64,000 bases of DNA from Luteimicrobium sp042670205 (GCF_042670205.1 NZ_JBHUWD010000001.1:1-64000), one strand, 5' to 3'; numbered from the stretch's first letter, positions 7,495 through 15,798 are shown. Numbers and translations are program-made. Notes: generated by a model from the sequence alone, not told the origin.

Positions 7495-7510
7495 CCGTCC
7501 CGTCCAGATA

Positions 7511-7540
7511 GACAGGCTTGACTGGACAGTTAAGCCTGTC
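7511..7540. promoter_or_regulatory. MarR operator, 9-bp inverted repeat
   Basis: GACAGGCTT (7511-7519) and AAGCCTGTC (7532-7540) form a perfect inverted repeat with 12-nt spacing. It overlaps a -35-like TTGACT (7518-7523) and lies just upstream of TACGGT (7547-7552), the -10 box 6 nt before the MarR start. Binding of MarR here would block its own promoter and the whole operon. Confidence 0.72.
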
Positions 7541-7558
7541 GAGTTCTACGGTGGACCC

Positions 7559-8023
7559 ATGCCCACCGAGAACCTCCCCACGCCCGCGCGCACCGCGGCG
7601 GACGACGCCGCGCGCACCGCGCGCGAGCTGCGCTCCGCCGTCGGGCAGCTGCGCAGGCGACTGCTCGAGACGGCGGACAACCACCAGCTCACCCCCTCGC
7701 AGACCACGCTGCTCAGCCGCCTCGGCAAGCACGGCCCCGCGACGGCGAGCGCGCTCGCGACCGCAGAGCGCGTGCGGCCGCAGTCGGTCGCCGCGACGCT
7801 CGGCGTCCTCGAGGAGCGCGGCTACGTGGTCCGCACCCCCGACCCCGACGACGGCCGCCGTCAGGTCGTCTCGCTCACCCCCGCCGGCCAGGAGGTCTTC
7901 GAGGGGCGCCGTCAGGCCGGCCACGAGTGGCTCACCCGGGCCCTGAGCGACCGGCTCGACGCCGACGAGCGCCGCACCCTCGCCGAGGCCATCGCCCTCA
8001 TGGAGAGACTGACCCGCTCGTGA
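7559..8023 (+). CDS. MarR-family transcriptional regulator
   Basis: 154 residues. The winged helix runs from QLTPSQTTLLSRLGKHGPAT (about 41-60) through ALATAERVRPQSVAATLGVL (recognition helix) to the wing TPDPDDGRRQVVSLT. It probably represses itself and the downstream MFS pump until a small phenolic or drug-like ligand binds. The start is an ATG 6 nt after a TACGGT -10 box with no Shine-Dalgarno sequence (leaderless). A perfect inverted repeat upstream is the likely operator. Its TGA overlaps the GTG of the MFS gene by 4 nt. Confidence 0.92.
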   Translation: MPTENLPTPARTAADDAARTARELRSAVGQLRRRLLETADNHQLTPSQTTLLSRLGKHGPATASALATAERVRPQSVAATLGVLEERGYVVRTPDPDDGRRQVVSLTPAGQEVFEGRRQAGHEWLTRALSDRLDADERRTLAEAIALMERLTRS

Positions 8024-9456
8024 CCTCCCTGCTCCACCGCGCCCCGCACGCACACGTCGCTCCCGCGGATCGCTTCGACCGCCGGCTCATCGCGCCGATG
8101 ATCCTGGGGTCGATCCTCAACCCCATCAACTCGTCGATGCTGGCCGTCGCGCTCGTGCCGATCGCGACCGCGTTCGGCGTGGCCTCGTCGCAGACGGCGT
8201 GGCTCGTGACCGCGCTCTACCTCGCGACGGCCGTCGGGCAGCCGGTGGTCGGGCGGCTCATCGACATGTTCGGCCCGCGCACCCTGTTCCTCGCCGGGAC
8301 CGGCCTCGTGGGCGTCGCGGGGATCCTCGGCGCCGTCGCGCCGAACCTCGGCGTGCTGATCCTCGCGCGCGTGCTGCTCGGGTTCGGCACGTGCGCCGGC
8401 TACCCGGCGTCGATGTACCTCATCCGCACCGAGGCCCGGCGCACCGGGCACGCGAGCCCCAACGGCGTCCTGTCCGCGCTCACGATCTCCAACCAGGTGA
8501 TCGCCGTGATCGGCCCGACGCTCGGCGGGTTCCTCGTCTCGGGCGCCGGGTGGCGCTCGGTGTTCACGGTCAACATCCCACTGTCGGCCGCGTGCGTCGT
8601 GCTGGGTGCGCTCTGGCTCCCCCGCGGGCTCGGTTCCGCCGACGACGGCGCACCCGCCGCTCCCGGCCGCCGCGGTTCCGGCGGGATCGACCTCCCCGGG
8701 ATGGTGCTCTTCTCGGGCGCGCTCGTCGCGCTCATGTTCTTCGTGATGGCGCCGCACGTCTCCGACGCGTGGCTGCTCGGCGTGGCCGCCGTCGTCGGGG
8801 CGGGCTTCGCGTGGCGCGAGCTGCGCACGGCCGTGCCCTTCGTCGACCTGCGGGTGCTCGGGGGCAACGTCCCCCAGCTCGCGACGTACGCCCGGCAGTT
8901 CCTCGCCGCGACCGTCCAGTACTCGCTGCTCTACGGGTTCACGCAGTGGCTCGAGGCGGGCCGCGGGCTCAGCGCGTCGCAGGCCGGGCTGTTGCTCATG
9001 CCCATGTTCGCGTCGGCGATCGTCGTCACGGCGATCACAGGCCGGCGAAGCGCGGTGCGCGGCAAGCTCGTCGCGGGCGGCATCTTCCAGGTGCTCGTGT
9101 GCGGCGCGCTCCTCCTCGTGGCGGGCGACACCCCGATCTGGTTCCTCGTCGCCATCGGGCTCGTGTTCGGCCTGCCGCAGGGGCTCAACGGCCTCGCCAA
9201 CCAGAACGCCCTCTACCACCAGGCCGAGCCCGCCCGGATGGCGTCCGCCGCCGGGCTCCTGCGCACCTTCGCCTACGTGGGCGCGCTCGCGTCGTCGGCC
9301 GCGACCGCCGCGTTCTTCGGCGAGCGAGCGACCACGGGCGGCCTGCACGACCTCGCCTGGTTCACGCTCGGCTGCGGCGTCGTGTTCCTCGTCCTGACGC
9401 TCGTCGACCGGTCGCTCGCCCGCATCGGGCGCGCGACGACGAGCGCGGCCTCCTGA
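8020..9456 (+). CDS. MFS drug efflux transporter
   Basis: 478 residues with 12-14 predicted membrane helices. The first helix region (NPINSSMLAVALVPI) and the loop-2/3 motif GRLIDMFGPRTLFLAG are typical of drug:H+ antiporters of the DHA2/EmrB type. The GTG start overlaps the MarR stop as GTGA, showing translational coupling. It is the second gene of a MarR-MFS-isochorismatase operon, so it probably exports the compound sensed by MarR or a product of the third gene. Confidence 0.9.
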   Translation: MTSLLHRAPHAHVAPADRFDRRLIAPMILGSILNPINSSMLAVALVPIATAFGVASSQTAWLVTALYLATAVGQPVVGRLIDMFGPRTLFLAGTGLVGVAGILGAVAPNLGVLILARVLLGFGTCAGYPASMYLIRTEARRTGHASPNGVLSALTISNQVIAVIGPTLGGFLVSGAGWRSVFTVNIPLSAACVVLGALWLPRGLGSADDGAPAAPGRRGSGGIDLPGMVLFSGALVALMFFVMAPHVSDAWLLGVAAVVGAGFAWRELRTAVPFVDLRVLGGNVPQLATYARQFLAATVQYSLLYGFTQWLEAGRGLSASQAGLLLMPMFASAIVVTAITGRRSAVRGKLVAGGIFQVLVCGALLLVAGDTPIWFLVAIGLVFGLPQGLNGLANQNALYHQAEPARMASAAGLLRTFAYVGALASSAATAAFFGERATTGGLHDLAWFTLGCGVVFLVLTLVDRSLARIGRATTSAAS

Positions 9457-9500
9457 TCTTTCCCGCTGTCACACCCGCTCCACCGAAAGGCATCACCCGC

Positions 9501-10073
9501 ATGTCCGTCTCCACGCTCGACCCGAAGTCCGCGCTCGTCGTCATCGACCTGCAGAACGGGATCGCGTCCATGTCGACGCAGCCGCACGCGTCCGACGACA
9601 TCATCGACCGCACCGTCCGCCTCGCCGAGGCCTTCCGCGCCCGCGACCTGCCCGTCGTCCTGGTCCGCGTCAGCTTCTCCGGGCCCGACGCCGTCCCCGG
9701 CCGGACCGAGGTCGCGCGCAACGCCGGCCCCGCCGCCCCCCGCGCCGAGGGCTGGGACCAGATCGTCGACGTGCTCGCGCCCCTCGCCGACGCCGTCGTC
9801 ACCAAGCACAACTGGGGCGCGTTCCACGGCACCGACCTCGACGTCCAGCTGCGCCGCCGCGGCGTCACGCAGATCGTCCTCACGGGCATCGCCACGAGCA
9901 TCGGCGTCGAGTCGACCGCGCGCGCCGCGCACGAGCACGGCTACCACGTCGCGCTCGTGACGGACGCGATGGGCGACGCCTCGGCCGAGGCGCACGCCAA
10001 CAGCGTCGCGCGCATCTTCCCGCGCCTCGGCGAGACCGGGACGACCGACGAGGTGCTCAGGCTCCTCGGCTGA
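9501..10073 (+). CDS. Isochorismatase-family hydrolase lacking the catalytic Cys
   Basis: 190 residues of the cysteine-hydrolase/isochorismatase fold. The catalytic Asp is in ALVVIDLQNG (about residues 11-20) and the Lys in VVTKHNWGAF (about 96-105). At the position of the usual nucleophilic cysteine (NICVESTAR in nicotinamidase-type members) the sequence reads SIGVESTAR, so Cys is replaced by Gly. Glycine at this place is known in true isochorismatases such as PhzD, which act by general acid chemistry. It may therefore hydrolyse a vinyl ether or be altered in activity. It follows the MFS gene by 44 nt in the same operon. Confidence 0.85.
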   Translation: MSVSTLDPKSALVVIDLQNGIASMSTQPHASDDIIDRTVRLAEAFRARDLPVVLVRVSFSGPDAVPGRTEVARNAGPAAPRAEGWDQIVDVLAPLADAVVTKHNWGAFHGTDLDVQLRRRGVTQIVLTGIATSIGVESTARAAHEHGYHVALVTDAMGDASAEAHANSVARIFPRLGETGTTDEVLRLLG

Positions 10074-10085
10074 GCGTGCGGCCGC

Positions 10086-10460
10086 TCAGCGGCCCGCGAG
10101 GATGTCGTCGGCGTTGTCGGCGATCCAGCCCATGAGCGGGAGCAGGAGCGCGACGAGCTCTCGGCCCCGGTCGGTGAGCGAGTAGTCGACGCGCGGCGGG
10201 ACGCTCGGGGTCACGGCACGGTCCACGACGCCGTCGGCCTCGAGCGTCCGCAGCGTCTGCGCGAGCATCTTCTCGCTGATGCCCTCGACGACGCGGCGCA
10301 GCTCGCCCCAGCGCATCGAGCGCTCCGACAGGGCGACCAGGAGCAGGACGCCCCACCGGCTGGTCACGTGGTCGAGGACGATCCGGCTGGGGCACGCGGC
10401 AGCGAGCTTGCCATCCGTGAGGAGCCGGTCCAGGACGCTGACCTCGTTGCTTACCGTCAC
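10086..10460 (-). CDS. HxlR-family transcriptional regulator (YtfH-like)
   Basis: 124 residues with a winged helix: CPSRIVLDHVTSRWGVLLLVAL with the conserved cysteine near residue 23, RWGELRRVVEGISEKML as recognition region, VPPRVDYSLT wing. It is divergent from a QorB-like quinone reductase, the same arrangement as E. coli ytfH/ytfG, so it most likely senses quinone or thiol stress and controls that gene. The GTG start lies 6 nt after TAAGGT on the minus strand with no Shine-Dalgarno sequence, which suggests a leaderless transcript. Confidence 0.9.
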   Translation of the reverse strand: MTVSNEVSVLDRLLTDGKLAAACPSRIVLDHVTSRWGVLLLVALSERSMRWGELRRVVEGISEKMLAQTLRTLEADGVVDRAVTPSVPPRVDYSLTDRGRELVALLLPLMGWIADNADDILAGR

Positions 10461-10464
10461 GTCT

Positions 10465-10488
10465 GTACCTTACGCCAAAGTGGGTACC
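10465..10488. promoter_or_regulatory. GTACC...GGTAC inverted repeat, candidate HxlR operator
   Basis: GTACC (10465-10469) and GGTAC (10483-10487) are inverted with 13-nt spacing in the divergent HxlR/QorB promoter region; the right half is part of GGTACC. It overlaps the leaderless -10 box of the HxlR gene, so binding would be autorepressive. Confidence 0.5.
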
Positions 10489-10559
10489 GGAATCCGGGAA
10501 GGTGCCCACGGCAGCGGCGGTTGCTCCGGACGAGACACCCACCCACCGAGAGGAACGTC

Positions 10560-11417
10560 ATGTCGATCGTCGTCACCGGAGCCACCGGCCACCTGGGCCG
10601 CCTCGCCGTCGAAGGGCTCGTCGCCGCCGGCACCGACCCGTCCACCGTGGTCGCCGCCGGGCGCAACCCCGAGCGCCTCGCGACCCTCGCCGGCGAGCTG
10701 GGCGTCCGGACCGCGCTGATCGACTACGCCGACCCCGCGAGCCTCGAGACCGCGTTCGCCGACGCCGACGTGCTGCTGTTCGTGTCCGGCAGCGAGGTGG
10801 GCCAGCGCGTCGCCCAGCACCAGGCCGTGGTCGACGCCGCCGTGGCCGCCGGCGTCGGGCGCGTCGTCTACACGAGCGCCCCGCACGCCGACACGAGCGA
10901 GCTCGTCCTGGCGCCGGAGCACAAGGCCACCGAGGAGGCGCTGCGCGCGTCCGGCCTCACGTGGACGTTCCTCCGCAACAACTGGTACACGGAGAACTAC
11001 GCCGGGACGCTGCAGCAGGCCCGCGCGACCGGCGAGGTCGTGACGAGCACCGGCGACGGCCGGGTCGCGAGCGCGACCCGGGCCGACTACGCGGCAGGCG
11101 CCGTCGCGGCCGTCCTCGGCTCGGGGCACGAGAACCGCGTCTACGAGCTCTCGGGCGACGTCGCGTGGAGCTTCGACGAGTTCGCCGCGACGGCCTCCGA
11201 GGTGCTGGGCACGCCCGTCACCCATCGGAGCGTCAGCGCCGACGAGCAGCTCGCGCTCCTGCGTTCCGCCGGGCTCGACGAGGGGACCGCCGGCTTCGTC
11301 GTCGCGCTCGACCAGGGCATCGCGCGCGGCGACCTCGCCGACGCGACCGACGACCTGCGCACTCTGATCGGCCGCCCGACGACGCCTCTCGCCGACGCCC
11401 TCCGCGCCCTCCTCTGA
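10560..11417 (+). CDS. NAD(P)H:quinone oxidoreductase, QorB-like
   Basis: 285 residues, atypical SDR fold. TGATGHLG (residues 6-13) binds NAD(P)H, and LRNNWYTENY (about residues 139-148) matches the substrate-side signature of QorB (YtfG). It probably reduces quinones to protect against quinone or disulfide stress in the cytosol. The ATG follows GAGAGGAAC. The divergent HxlR gene fits the E. coli ytfG/ytfH arrangement. Twelve nt after the stop begins a tandem palindromic repeat array. I give no symbol because the E. coli name has not been tested here. Confidence 0.88.
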   Translation: MSIVVTGATGHLGRLAVEGLVAAGTDPSTVVAAGRNPERLATLAGELGVRTALIDYADPASLETAFADADVLLFVSGSEVGQRVAQHQAVVDAAVAAGVGRVVYTSAPHADTSELVLAPEHKATEEALRASGLTWTFLRNNWYTENYAGTLQQARATGEVVTSTGDGRVASATRADYAAGAVAAVLGSGHENRVYELSGDVAWSFDEFAATASEVLGTPVTHRSVSADEQLALLRSAGLDEGTAGFVVALDQGIARGDLADATDDLRTLIGRPTTPLADALRALL

Positions 11418-11429
11418 GCACCCTCTCGC

Positions 11430-11661
11430 CGAGGTAGACCGGCATCCGGCATACCTCGCGAGGTAGACCGGCATCCCGCATACCTCGCGAGATAGACCGG
11501 CATCCCGCATACCTCGCGGGGTAGACCGGCATCCCGCATACCTCGCGAGGTAGACCGGCATCCCGCATACCTCGCGAGATAGACCGGCATCCCGCATACC
11601 TCGCGAGATAGACCGGCATCCGGCATACCTCGCGAGCTAGCCCGGCATCCGGGGTACTTCG
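11430..11661. repeat. Tandem array of eight 29-bp palindromic units
   Basis: Eight head-to-tail units of exactly 29 bp. Each starts CGAGGTAGACC (or CGAGATAG, CGGGGTAG, CGAGCTAG) and ends CATACCTCG. Units 2 and 5 are identical (CGAGGTAG starts); units 3 and 6 are also identical (CGAGATAG starts); unit 4 differs by its CGGGGTAG start, units 1 and 7 carry CCGG in place of CCCG in the middle, and the last unit is the most diverged. In most units the ends CGAGGTA and TACCTCG pair over 7 bp, and each junction TACCTCG/CGAGGTA is itself a 14-bp palindrome. It lies between convergent genes, 12 nt after the QorB-like stop and 87 nt before the aldo/keto reductase stop. There are no spacers, so it is not a CRISPR array. 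Confidence 0.95.
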
Positions 11662-11748
11662 CAGACGGGGTGGGGTCGCGCGGACCTCAGGCTCGGGCAG
11701 CACGCGCGCTGCCCGAGCCTGCGCCCGCTGTGGTGACGTCTCGCCAGG

Positions 11749-12681
11749 TCAGGGAACCGTGTGGCCCGCGGCGCGGAACATCTCGTACCACTCCGCGCGC
11801 GTGAGCGGGATCTCGGAGCCGAGTGCTGCGTCGGCGACGCGCTGCGGCGTCGTCGTGCCGAGGACGACCTGCATCTGCGCGGGGTGACGGGTGATCCAGG
11901 CGGTCGCGATGGCGATGGCCGGGACGTCGTACTGCGCGGCCAGCCGGTCGATCACGGCGTTGAGCTCGGGGTAGTCCTCCGAGCCCAGGAACACACCGTT
12001 GAAGAAGCGCGCCTGGAACGGCGACCAGGCCTGCAGGGTGATCCCGTGGAGGCGGCAGTAGTCGACGATCCCGTTGTCGCGGCTGATCGACTGGTCGAGG
12101 TCCCCCATGTTCATGGCGACGCCCTGCGCGACGATCGGCGCGTGCGTGACGGACAGCTGGACCTGGTTCGCGACGATCGGCTGCGTCACCGAGCGGCGCA
12201 GCAGGTCGATCTGGCCCGGCGTGTGGTTCGAGACGCCGAACGCCTTGACCTTGCCCGCGGCGTGGAGCTCGTCGAATGCGCGGGCGACCTCGTCGGGCTC
12301 GACGAGGGCGTCGGGGCGGTGCAGCAGCAGGATGTCGATGTAGTCGGTCTGCAGGGCGCGCAGCGACCCCTCGGCCGACTCGACGATGTGCTCGTACGAG
12401 AAGTCGAAGTACGGCCCGTCGGGGACGATGCCGCACTTGGTCTGCAGGACGATCTCGGCGCGCTCCGACGGCGTGAGCGCGAGCGCCTCGGCGAACCGCT
12501 CCTCGCAGCGGTGCAGCGCGCCACCGTAGATGTCGGCGTGGTCGAAGAAGTCGATGCCGGCGTCGCGCGCGGTGCGCACGAGGGTGCGGATCTCGTCGTC
12601 GGTCTTGTCGGCGATGCGCATCATGCCGGCGACGACGTTCGGCGCCGTGATCTCGGTGCCGGGCAGGGTGAAGGTCTTCAT
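11749..12681 (-). CDS. Aldo/keto reductase (YdhF-like)
   Basis: 310 residues, TIM-barrel aldo/keto reductase. The catalytic tetrad is visible: Asp and Tyr in DHADIYG (about residues 46-52), Lys in LQTKCGI (about 79-85), His in LLLHRPDA. NADPH-side motifs VSNHTPGQ and VLGTTTPQR (near the C-terminus) are present. It reduces aldehydes or ketones with NADPH; the substrate is unknown. The sequence style (EITAPNVVAGMMRI at the N-terminus, EWYEMFRAAGH at the C-terminus) is that of the YdhF branch. It lies 47 nt downstream of a second aldo/keto reductase and is probably co-transcribed with it. Confidence 0.92.
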   Translation of the reverse strand: MKTFTLPGTEITAPNVVAGMMRIADKTDDEIRTLVRTARDAGIDFFDHADIYGGALHRCEERFAEALALTPSERAEIVLQTKCGIVPDGPYFDFSYEHIVESAEGSLRALQTDYIDILLLHRPDALVEPDEVARAFDELHAAGKVKAFGVSNHTPGQIDLLRRSVTQPIVANQVQLSVTHAPIVAQGVAMNMGDLDQSISRDNGIVDYCRLHGITLQAWSPFQARFFNGVFLGSEDYPELNAVIDRLAAQYDVPAIAIATAWITRHPAQMQVVLGTTTPQRVADAALGSEIPLTRAEWYEMFRAAGHTVP

Positions 12682-12728
12682 GGGGTGGGGATCCTCGCTG
12701 ATCGGGGTGGGGGGGTCGGGGGCTGCGG

Positions 12729-13598
12729 TCAGGCGGCGGCGCTCAGCCGCGCCACCTCGTCGGCCGTGAGGACGAGGTCCGCGGCCTGGGCGGAGTCCTG
12801 GATGCTCGCGGGACGCGAGGCGCCGGGGATCGGCACGACGACGGGCGCGAGCGCGAGCTCCCAGGCGAGCGCCACCCGGAACGGGCTGACGCCGCGGGAG
12901 GCCGCGATCTCCTGGAACGGAGCGTAGGCGTCGTCGAGGTCGCCCGCGCGCGCGAACGTGATGCCGCCGAGGGGACTCCACGGCAGGAACGCGATCCCGA
13001 GCTCGGCGCACAGCTCGAGCTCCGGCAGCGACGAGCGGAAGCGCGGGGAGAACTGGTTCTGCACCGACACCAGGCGACCGCCGAGCACCTCGTTGGCCTC
13101 GCGGATCTGGTCCGGGTTCGCGTTCGAGATTCCGGCCATCTCGATGACGCCCTCGTCCAGGAGCTCGCGCAGGGCGCCGACCGAGTCCGCGTAGGGGACG
13201 GCCGGGTCGGGGCGGTGGAACTGGTAGAGGCCGATGGCGTCGACGCCGAGCCGCCGCGCCGACGCCTTGGCGGCCTCCTTGAGGTAGGCGGGGTCGCCGT
13301 TCTGCGTCCAGCTCCCGTCGCCGGGGCGGAGGTGCCCGCCCTTGGTCGCGACGAGGACGGCGGACGTGTCGCCACCGTGGGTGCGCAGGGCCCGGGCGAC
13401 GAGCTCCTCGTTGTGGCCGATCTCGTCCGCGTCACGGTGGTAGGAGTCGGCGGTGTCGATGAAGGTGACGCCGGCGTCGAGCGCGGCGTGGATCGTCGCG
13501 ATCGCGCGGTCCTCGTCAGGACGGCCCTCGATCGACATGGGCATGCCGCCGAGGCCGACCGCGGAGACGGAGCGGTGTCCGATGGTGCGCTGCTGCAT
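12729..13598 (-). CDS. Aldo/keto reductase
   Basis: 289 residues. The tetrad is seen in DTADSYH (Asp, Tyr; about residues 48-54), ATKGGH (Lys) and YQFHRPDP (His), with the C-terminal cofactor motif PIPGASRP. It is a different branch from the downstream reductase. The ATG lies 7 nt after TAGGCT on the minus strand, so it may be leaderless. It is divergent from a LysR gene, which probably controls this two-gene aldo/keto reductase operon. Confidence 0.92.
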   Translation of the reverse strand: MQQRTIGHRSVSAVGLGGMPMSIEGRPDEDRAIATIHAALDAGVTFIDTADSYHRDADEIGHNEELVARALRTHGGDTSAVLVATKGGHLRPGDGSWTQNGDPAYLKEAAKASARRLGVDAIGLYQFHRPDPAVPYADSVGALRELLDEGVIEMAGISNANPDQIREANEVLGGRLVSVQNQFSPRFRSSLPELELCAELGIAFLPWSPLGGITFARAGDLDDAYAPFQEIAASRGVSPFRVALAWELALAPVVVPIPGASRPASIQDSAQAADLVLTADEVARLSAAA

Positions 13599-13624
13599 GA
13601 TCGCGAGCCTACGGACGGCGTAAC

Positions 13625-13643
13625 CTAGAAGTCCAACAACTAG
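13625..13643. promoter_or_regulatory. LysR box CTAG-N11-CTAG
   Basis: CTAG at 13625-13628 and at 13640-13643, separated by 11 nt, gives the T-N11-A dyad expected for LysR-type regulators. It lies midway between the divergent aldo/keto reductase and LysR starts. Inferred from pattern and position. Confidence 0.5.
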
Positions 13644-13674
13644 CAGTGATGCGATTCAGAAGACGGGGCGATCA

Positions 13675-14571
13675 ATGGATCTGCGGCAGATGGAGTACCT
13701 GGTCGCGCTCGCCGACGAGCAGCAGTTCACGCGGGCCGCCGCGCTCTGCGGTGTCTCGCAGTCCGGGCTCTCCGCTGCCGTCCGCAGCCTGGAGGACGAG
13801 CTCGGCACCCCGCTCTTCACCCGCACGACGCGACGGGTCGAGCCCACCGACGCCGGCCTCGCTCTCCTCCCCCACGCCCGCGCGATGCTCGCGGCGTCGA
13901 CGGCGGCGCGCGACGCCGTCGTGCGGGTGACGCGGCAGGTGACCGGGACCGTCCGGGTCGGGGCCGAGCAGTGCCTCGCGGTCGTCGACCCGCCCGCGCT
14001 GCTCGAGCGTTTCCACGAGCGCTACCCGCACGTCGAGATCCACTTCACGCAGGACGGCTCGCACGACCTCCTCGCCCAGCTCCGCGCGGACGAGCTCGAC
14101 GTCGCGTTCGTCGCGACGGCCGACCACCTCGGGGCGCTCGAGCGGACGCCCATCGCGAGCGAGCCGATCGTGCTGCTCGCGCCGTCGGACCACCCGCTCG
14201 CGGCCCGCGGCCGCATCGACTGGCCCGACCTCGACGGGCTGGACTTCGTCGACTTCCAGCGGTCCTGGGGGGTGCGGCCGCTCAACGACGCAGCGTGCGA
14301 GTCCCACGGGGTGCGGCGCCGCGTGCGGTGCACCGTCAACGACATCCACACGCTGCTCGACCTCGTCCACCGCGGCCTCGGGGTCGCGCTCGTCCCCCGC
14401 CAGATCGGCGCCAAGCCGCAGGCCGAGGGGCTCGCCGTGCTGCGCCTGCCCGACGACACGACCCCCCGCTGGCAGGTCTCGGCCGTCACGGGCACCTCGG
14501 ACCATGCGGTCGCGCTCGCGCCGCGGCTCCTGGAGCTCCTCGACCGCCCGGCCGTCGTCGCCGCGGCATAG
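13675..14571 (+). CDS. LysR-family transcriptional regulator
   Basis: 298 residues. The N-terminal helix-turn-helix is QQFTRAAALCGVSQSGLSAAVRSLEDELG (residues about 17-45, shown in parts: QFTRAAALCGVSQSGL and RSLEDELG), followed by the linker helix and a two-lobe periplasmic-binding-like effector domain beginning near residue 92. The ATG start is the first to give the usual MDLRQMEYLVAL beginning. It is divergent from the aldo/keto reductase operon, its likely target. The effector is unknown; carbonyl or oxidative stress is a reasonable guess. Confidence 0.93.
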   Translation: MDLRQMEYLVALADEQQFTRAAALCGVSQSGLSAAVRSLEDELGTPLFTRTTRRVEPTDAGLALLPHARAMLAASTAARDAVVRVTRQVTGTVRVGAEQCLAVVDPPALLERFHERYPHVEIHFTQDGSHDLLAQLRADELDVAFVATADHLGALERTPIASEPIVLLAPSDHPLAARGRIDWPDLDGLDFVDFQRSWGVRPLNDAACESHGVRRRVRCTVNDIHTLLDLVHRGLGVALVPRQIGAKPQAEGLAVLRLPDDTTPRWQVSAVTGTSDHAVALAPRLLELLDRPAVVAAA

Positions 14572-14641
14572 AGGCACTGAGCGCCGAGAGCATGAAGGGT
14601 GGACAGGCTGCCGGACTTCGACTGGACAGATTGCGGGACTC

Positions 14642-14950
14642 TCAGCGGTCCGCGAGCTCGAGCTCGGCGATCCCGCCGAGGTCGATCCGTTGCCCGCCGG
14701 GCGTCGCGACGTAGCGGAGCAGCACCGCCTCGCACGACGGGCACCGCCCGACGACGCCCGGCCCGTGCGCCCAGACCATGAGCGCCGCGAACGGGCCGGC
14801 GTCCCCGCACGCGCGGCACCGGACGAGCGCCGTCGTGATCTCGGGCACGAACACGCCCGCGAGCGCCCCCGCGACGGCGTTCCCGTCGACGTGCCCGTCG
14901 CTCGGGTCGAGGGGGCTGGGCTCCTCGACGAGCGTCCCGTCCTGGGTCAT
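14642..14950 (-). CDS. DUF6510-type zinc-ribbon protein
   Basis: 102 residues. Two CxxC pairs, CRAC (about residue 45) and CPSC (about 70), form a zinc ribbon; the N-terminus contains HVDGNAVAGAL and the C-terminus RIDLGGIAELEL, as in the actinobacterial family I know as DUF6510. Its role is unknown. It is the last gene of an operon with a molybdopterin oxidoreductase and a ferredoxin reductase, 24 nt after the latter, so it probably serves that enzyme system. The ATG follows GGAAGGGA. Confidence 0.8.
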   Translation of the reverse strand: MTQDGTLVEEPSPLDPSDGHVDGNAVAGALAGVFVPEITTALVRCRACGDAGPFAALMVWAHGPGVVGRCPSCEAVLLRYVATPGGQRIDLGGIAELELADR

Positions 14951-14974
14951 GGTGATCCCTTCCGTCGACGCCGG

Positions 14975-15796
14975 TCAGTCGCCCGCGGGCCCGAAGCGCT
15001 CGGCGCGGATCGCGGCGGGGTCGTGCCCGAGCGCGAGCAGCATGCGCGTCACGGCCTCGACGAACCCCGTCGGCCCGCACACGTAGCAGACCGGCCGCAG
15101 CTCGGGCGGCCAGCCGTGCGCGGCGACGTCCTGCAGGCCGATCCGGCGTGCCTCGCGCGCGGCGTCGAGCGGGGCCGCGCGCGTGTAGAAGACCTGGGCC
15201 TCGACGCCGTCGGCCCGTCCACGGACACCCGTGAGCTCGTCGGTGAACATCGCGTCGTCGGGGGTGCGGACCGAGCAGAGCAGCCGGAACGGGGTTCGGT
15301 TCCCCGCACCTCGGCGCGCGCGGACCATCGCGACGAGCGGCACGATGCCCGAGCCGCCCGCGATCAGCAGGACCGGCGCCGCGTCGGCGAACCCCGGCTC
15401 CCACACGAACCAGCCCCCGACCGGCCCGCGGACCTCGATCCTCTGCCCCGGCTCGAACCCGTCGACCAGGTAGGGCGAGACCTCGCCGCCCGGCACCCTC
15501 TGGACGGTCACCGCGACCCGCTCCGGGGCGGCCGGGTCGAGCGGGGTCGAGAGCGAGTAGGCGCGCTCGGCGGTGTACCCGTCGGCGGCGGTGAGGCGCA
15601 GGTCGACGTGCTGGCCCGCGAGGTGGCCCGGCCAGTCGGGGACGTCGAGCTCGAGCGTCCGCGCGGTCGCGCTCTCCGCGTGCGCGGAGGCGAGCGTCGC
15701 GACCCGCCAGCCGCGCGTCGTCGCGAACCGCTCCCCCAGGCGCGCGGGCGCGGGCGTGCCCGCCGTCCCCAGCTCCACCCCGCCCGACGACGTCAC
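14975..15796 (-). CDS. Ferredoxin reductase-type FAD/NAD(P)H oxidoreductase
   Basis: 273 residues. The FAD-binding barrel has ERAYSLST (the RxYS motif, about residue 82); the NAD(P) domain has LIAGGSGIVPLVAM (about 143-156) and the C-terminal CGPTGFVEAVTRML. There is no 2Fe-2S domain. The GTG start is chosen because it begins 2 nt after the stop of the upstream molybdopterin gene. It probably passes electrons between NAD(P)H and the molybdopterin partner, directly or through a ferredoxin. Partner assignment is inferred from the operon. Confidence 0.88.
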   Translation of the reverse strand: MTSSGGVELGTAGTPAPARLGERFATTRGWRVATLASAHAESATARTLELDVPDWPGHLAGQHVDLRLTAADGYTAERAYSLSTPLDPAAPERVAVTVQRVPGGEVSPYLVDGFEPGQRIEVRGPVGGWFVWEPGFADAAPVLLIAGGSGIVPLVAMVRARRGAGNRTPFRLLCSVRTPDDAMFTDELTGVRGRADGVEAQVFYTRAAPLDAAREARRIGLQDVAAHGWPPELRPVCYVCGPTGFVEAVTRMLLALGHDPAAIRAERFGPAGD

Positions 15797-15798
15797 GG

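Noticed and set aside
11430..11661. CRISPR array
   Set aside because: Units are directly adjacent with no spacers and there are no cas genes; it is a plain tandem repeat of palindromic units.
11141..11703. Minus-strand ORFs through the tandem array (repeat peptides containing MPVYLARYAG)
   Set aside because: The open frames come from the 29-bp unit read in rotating frames; no start signals, and they run into the antisense of the QorB-like gene.
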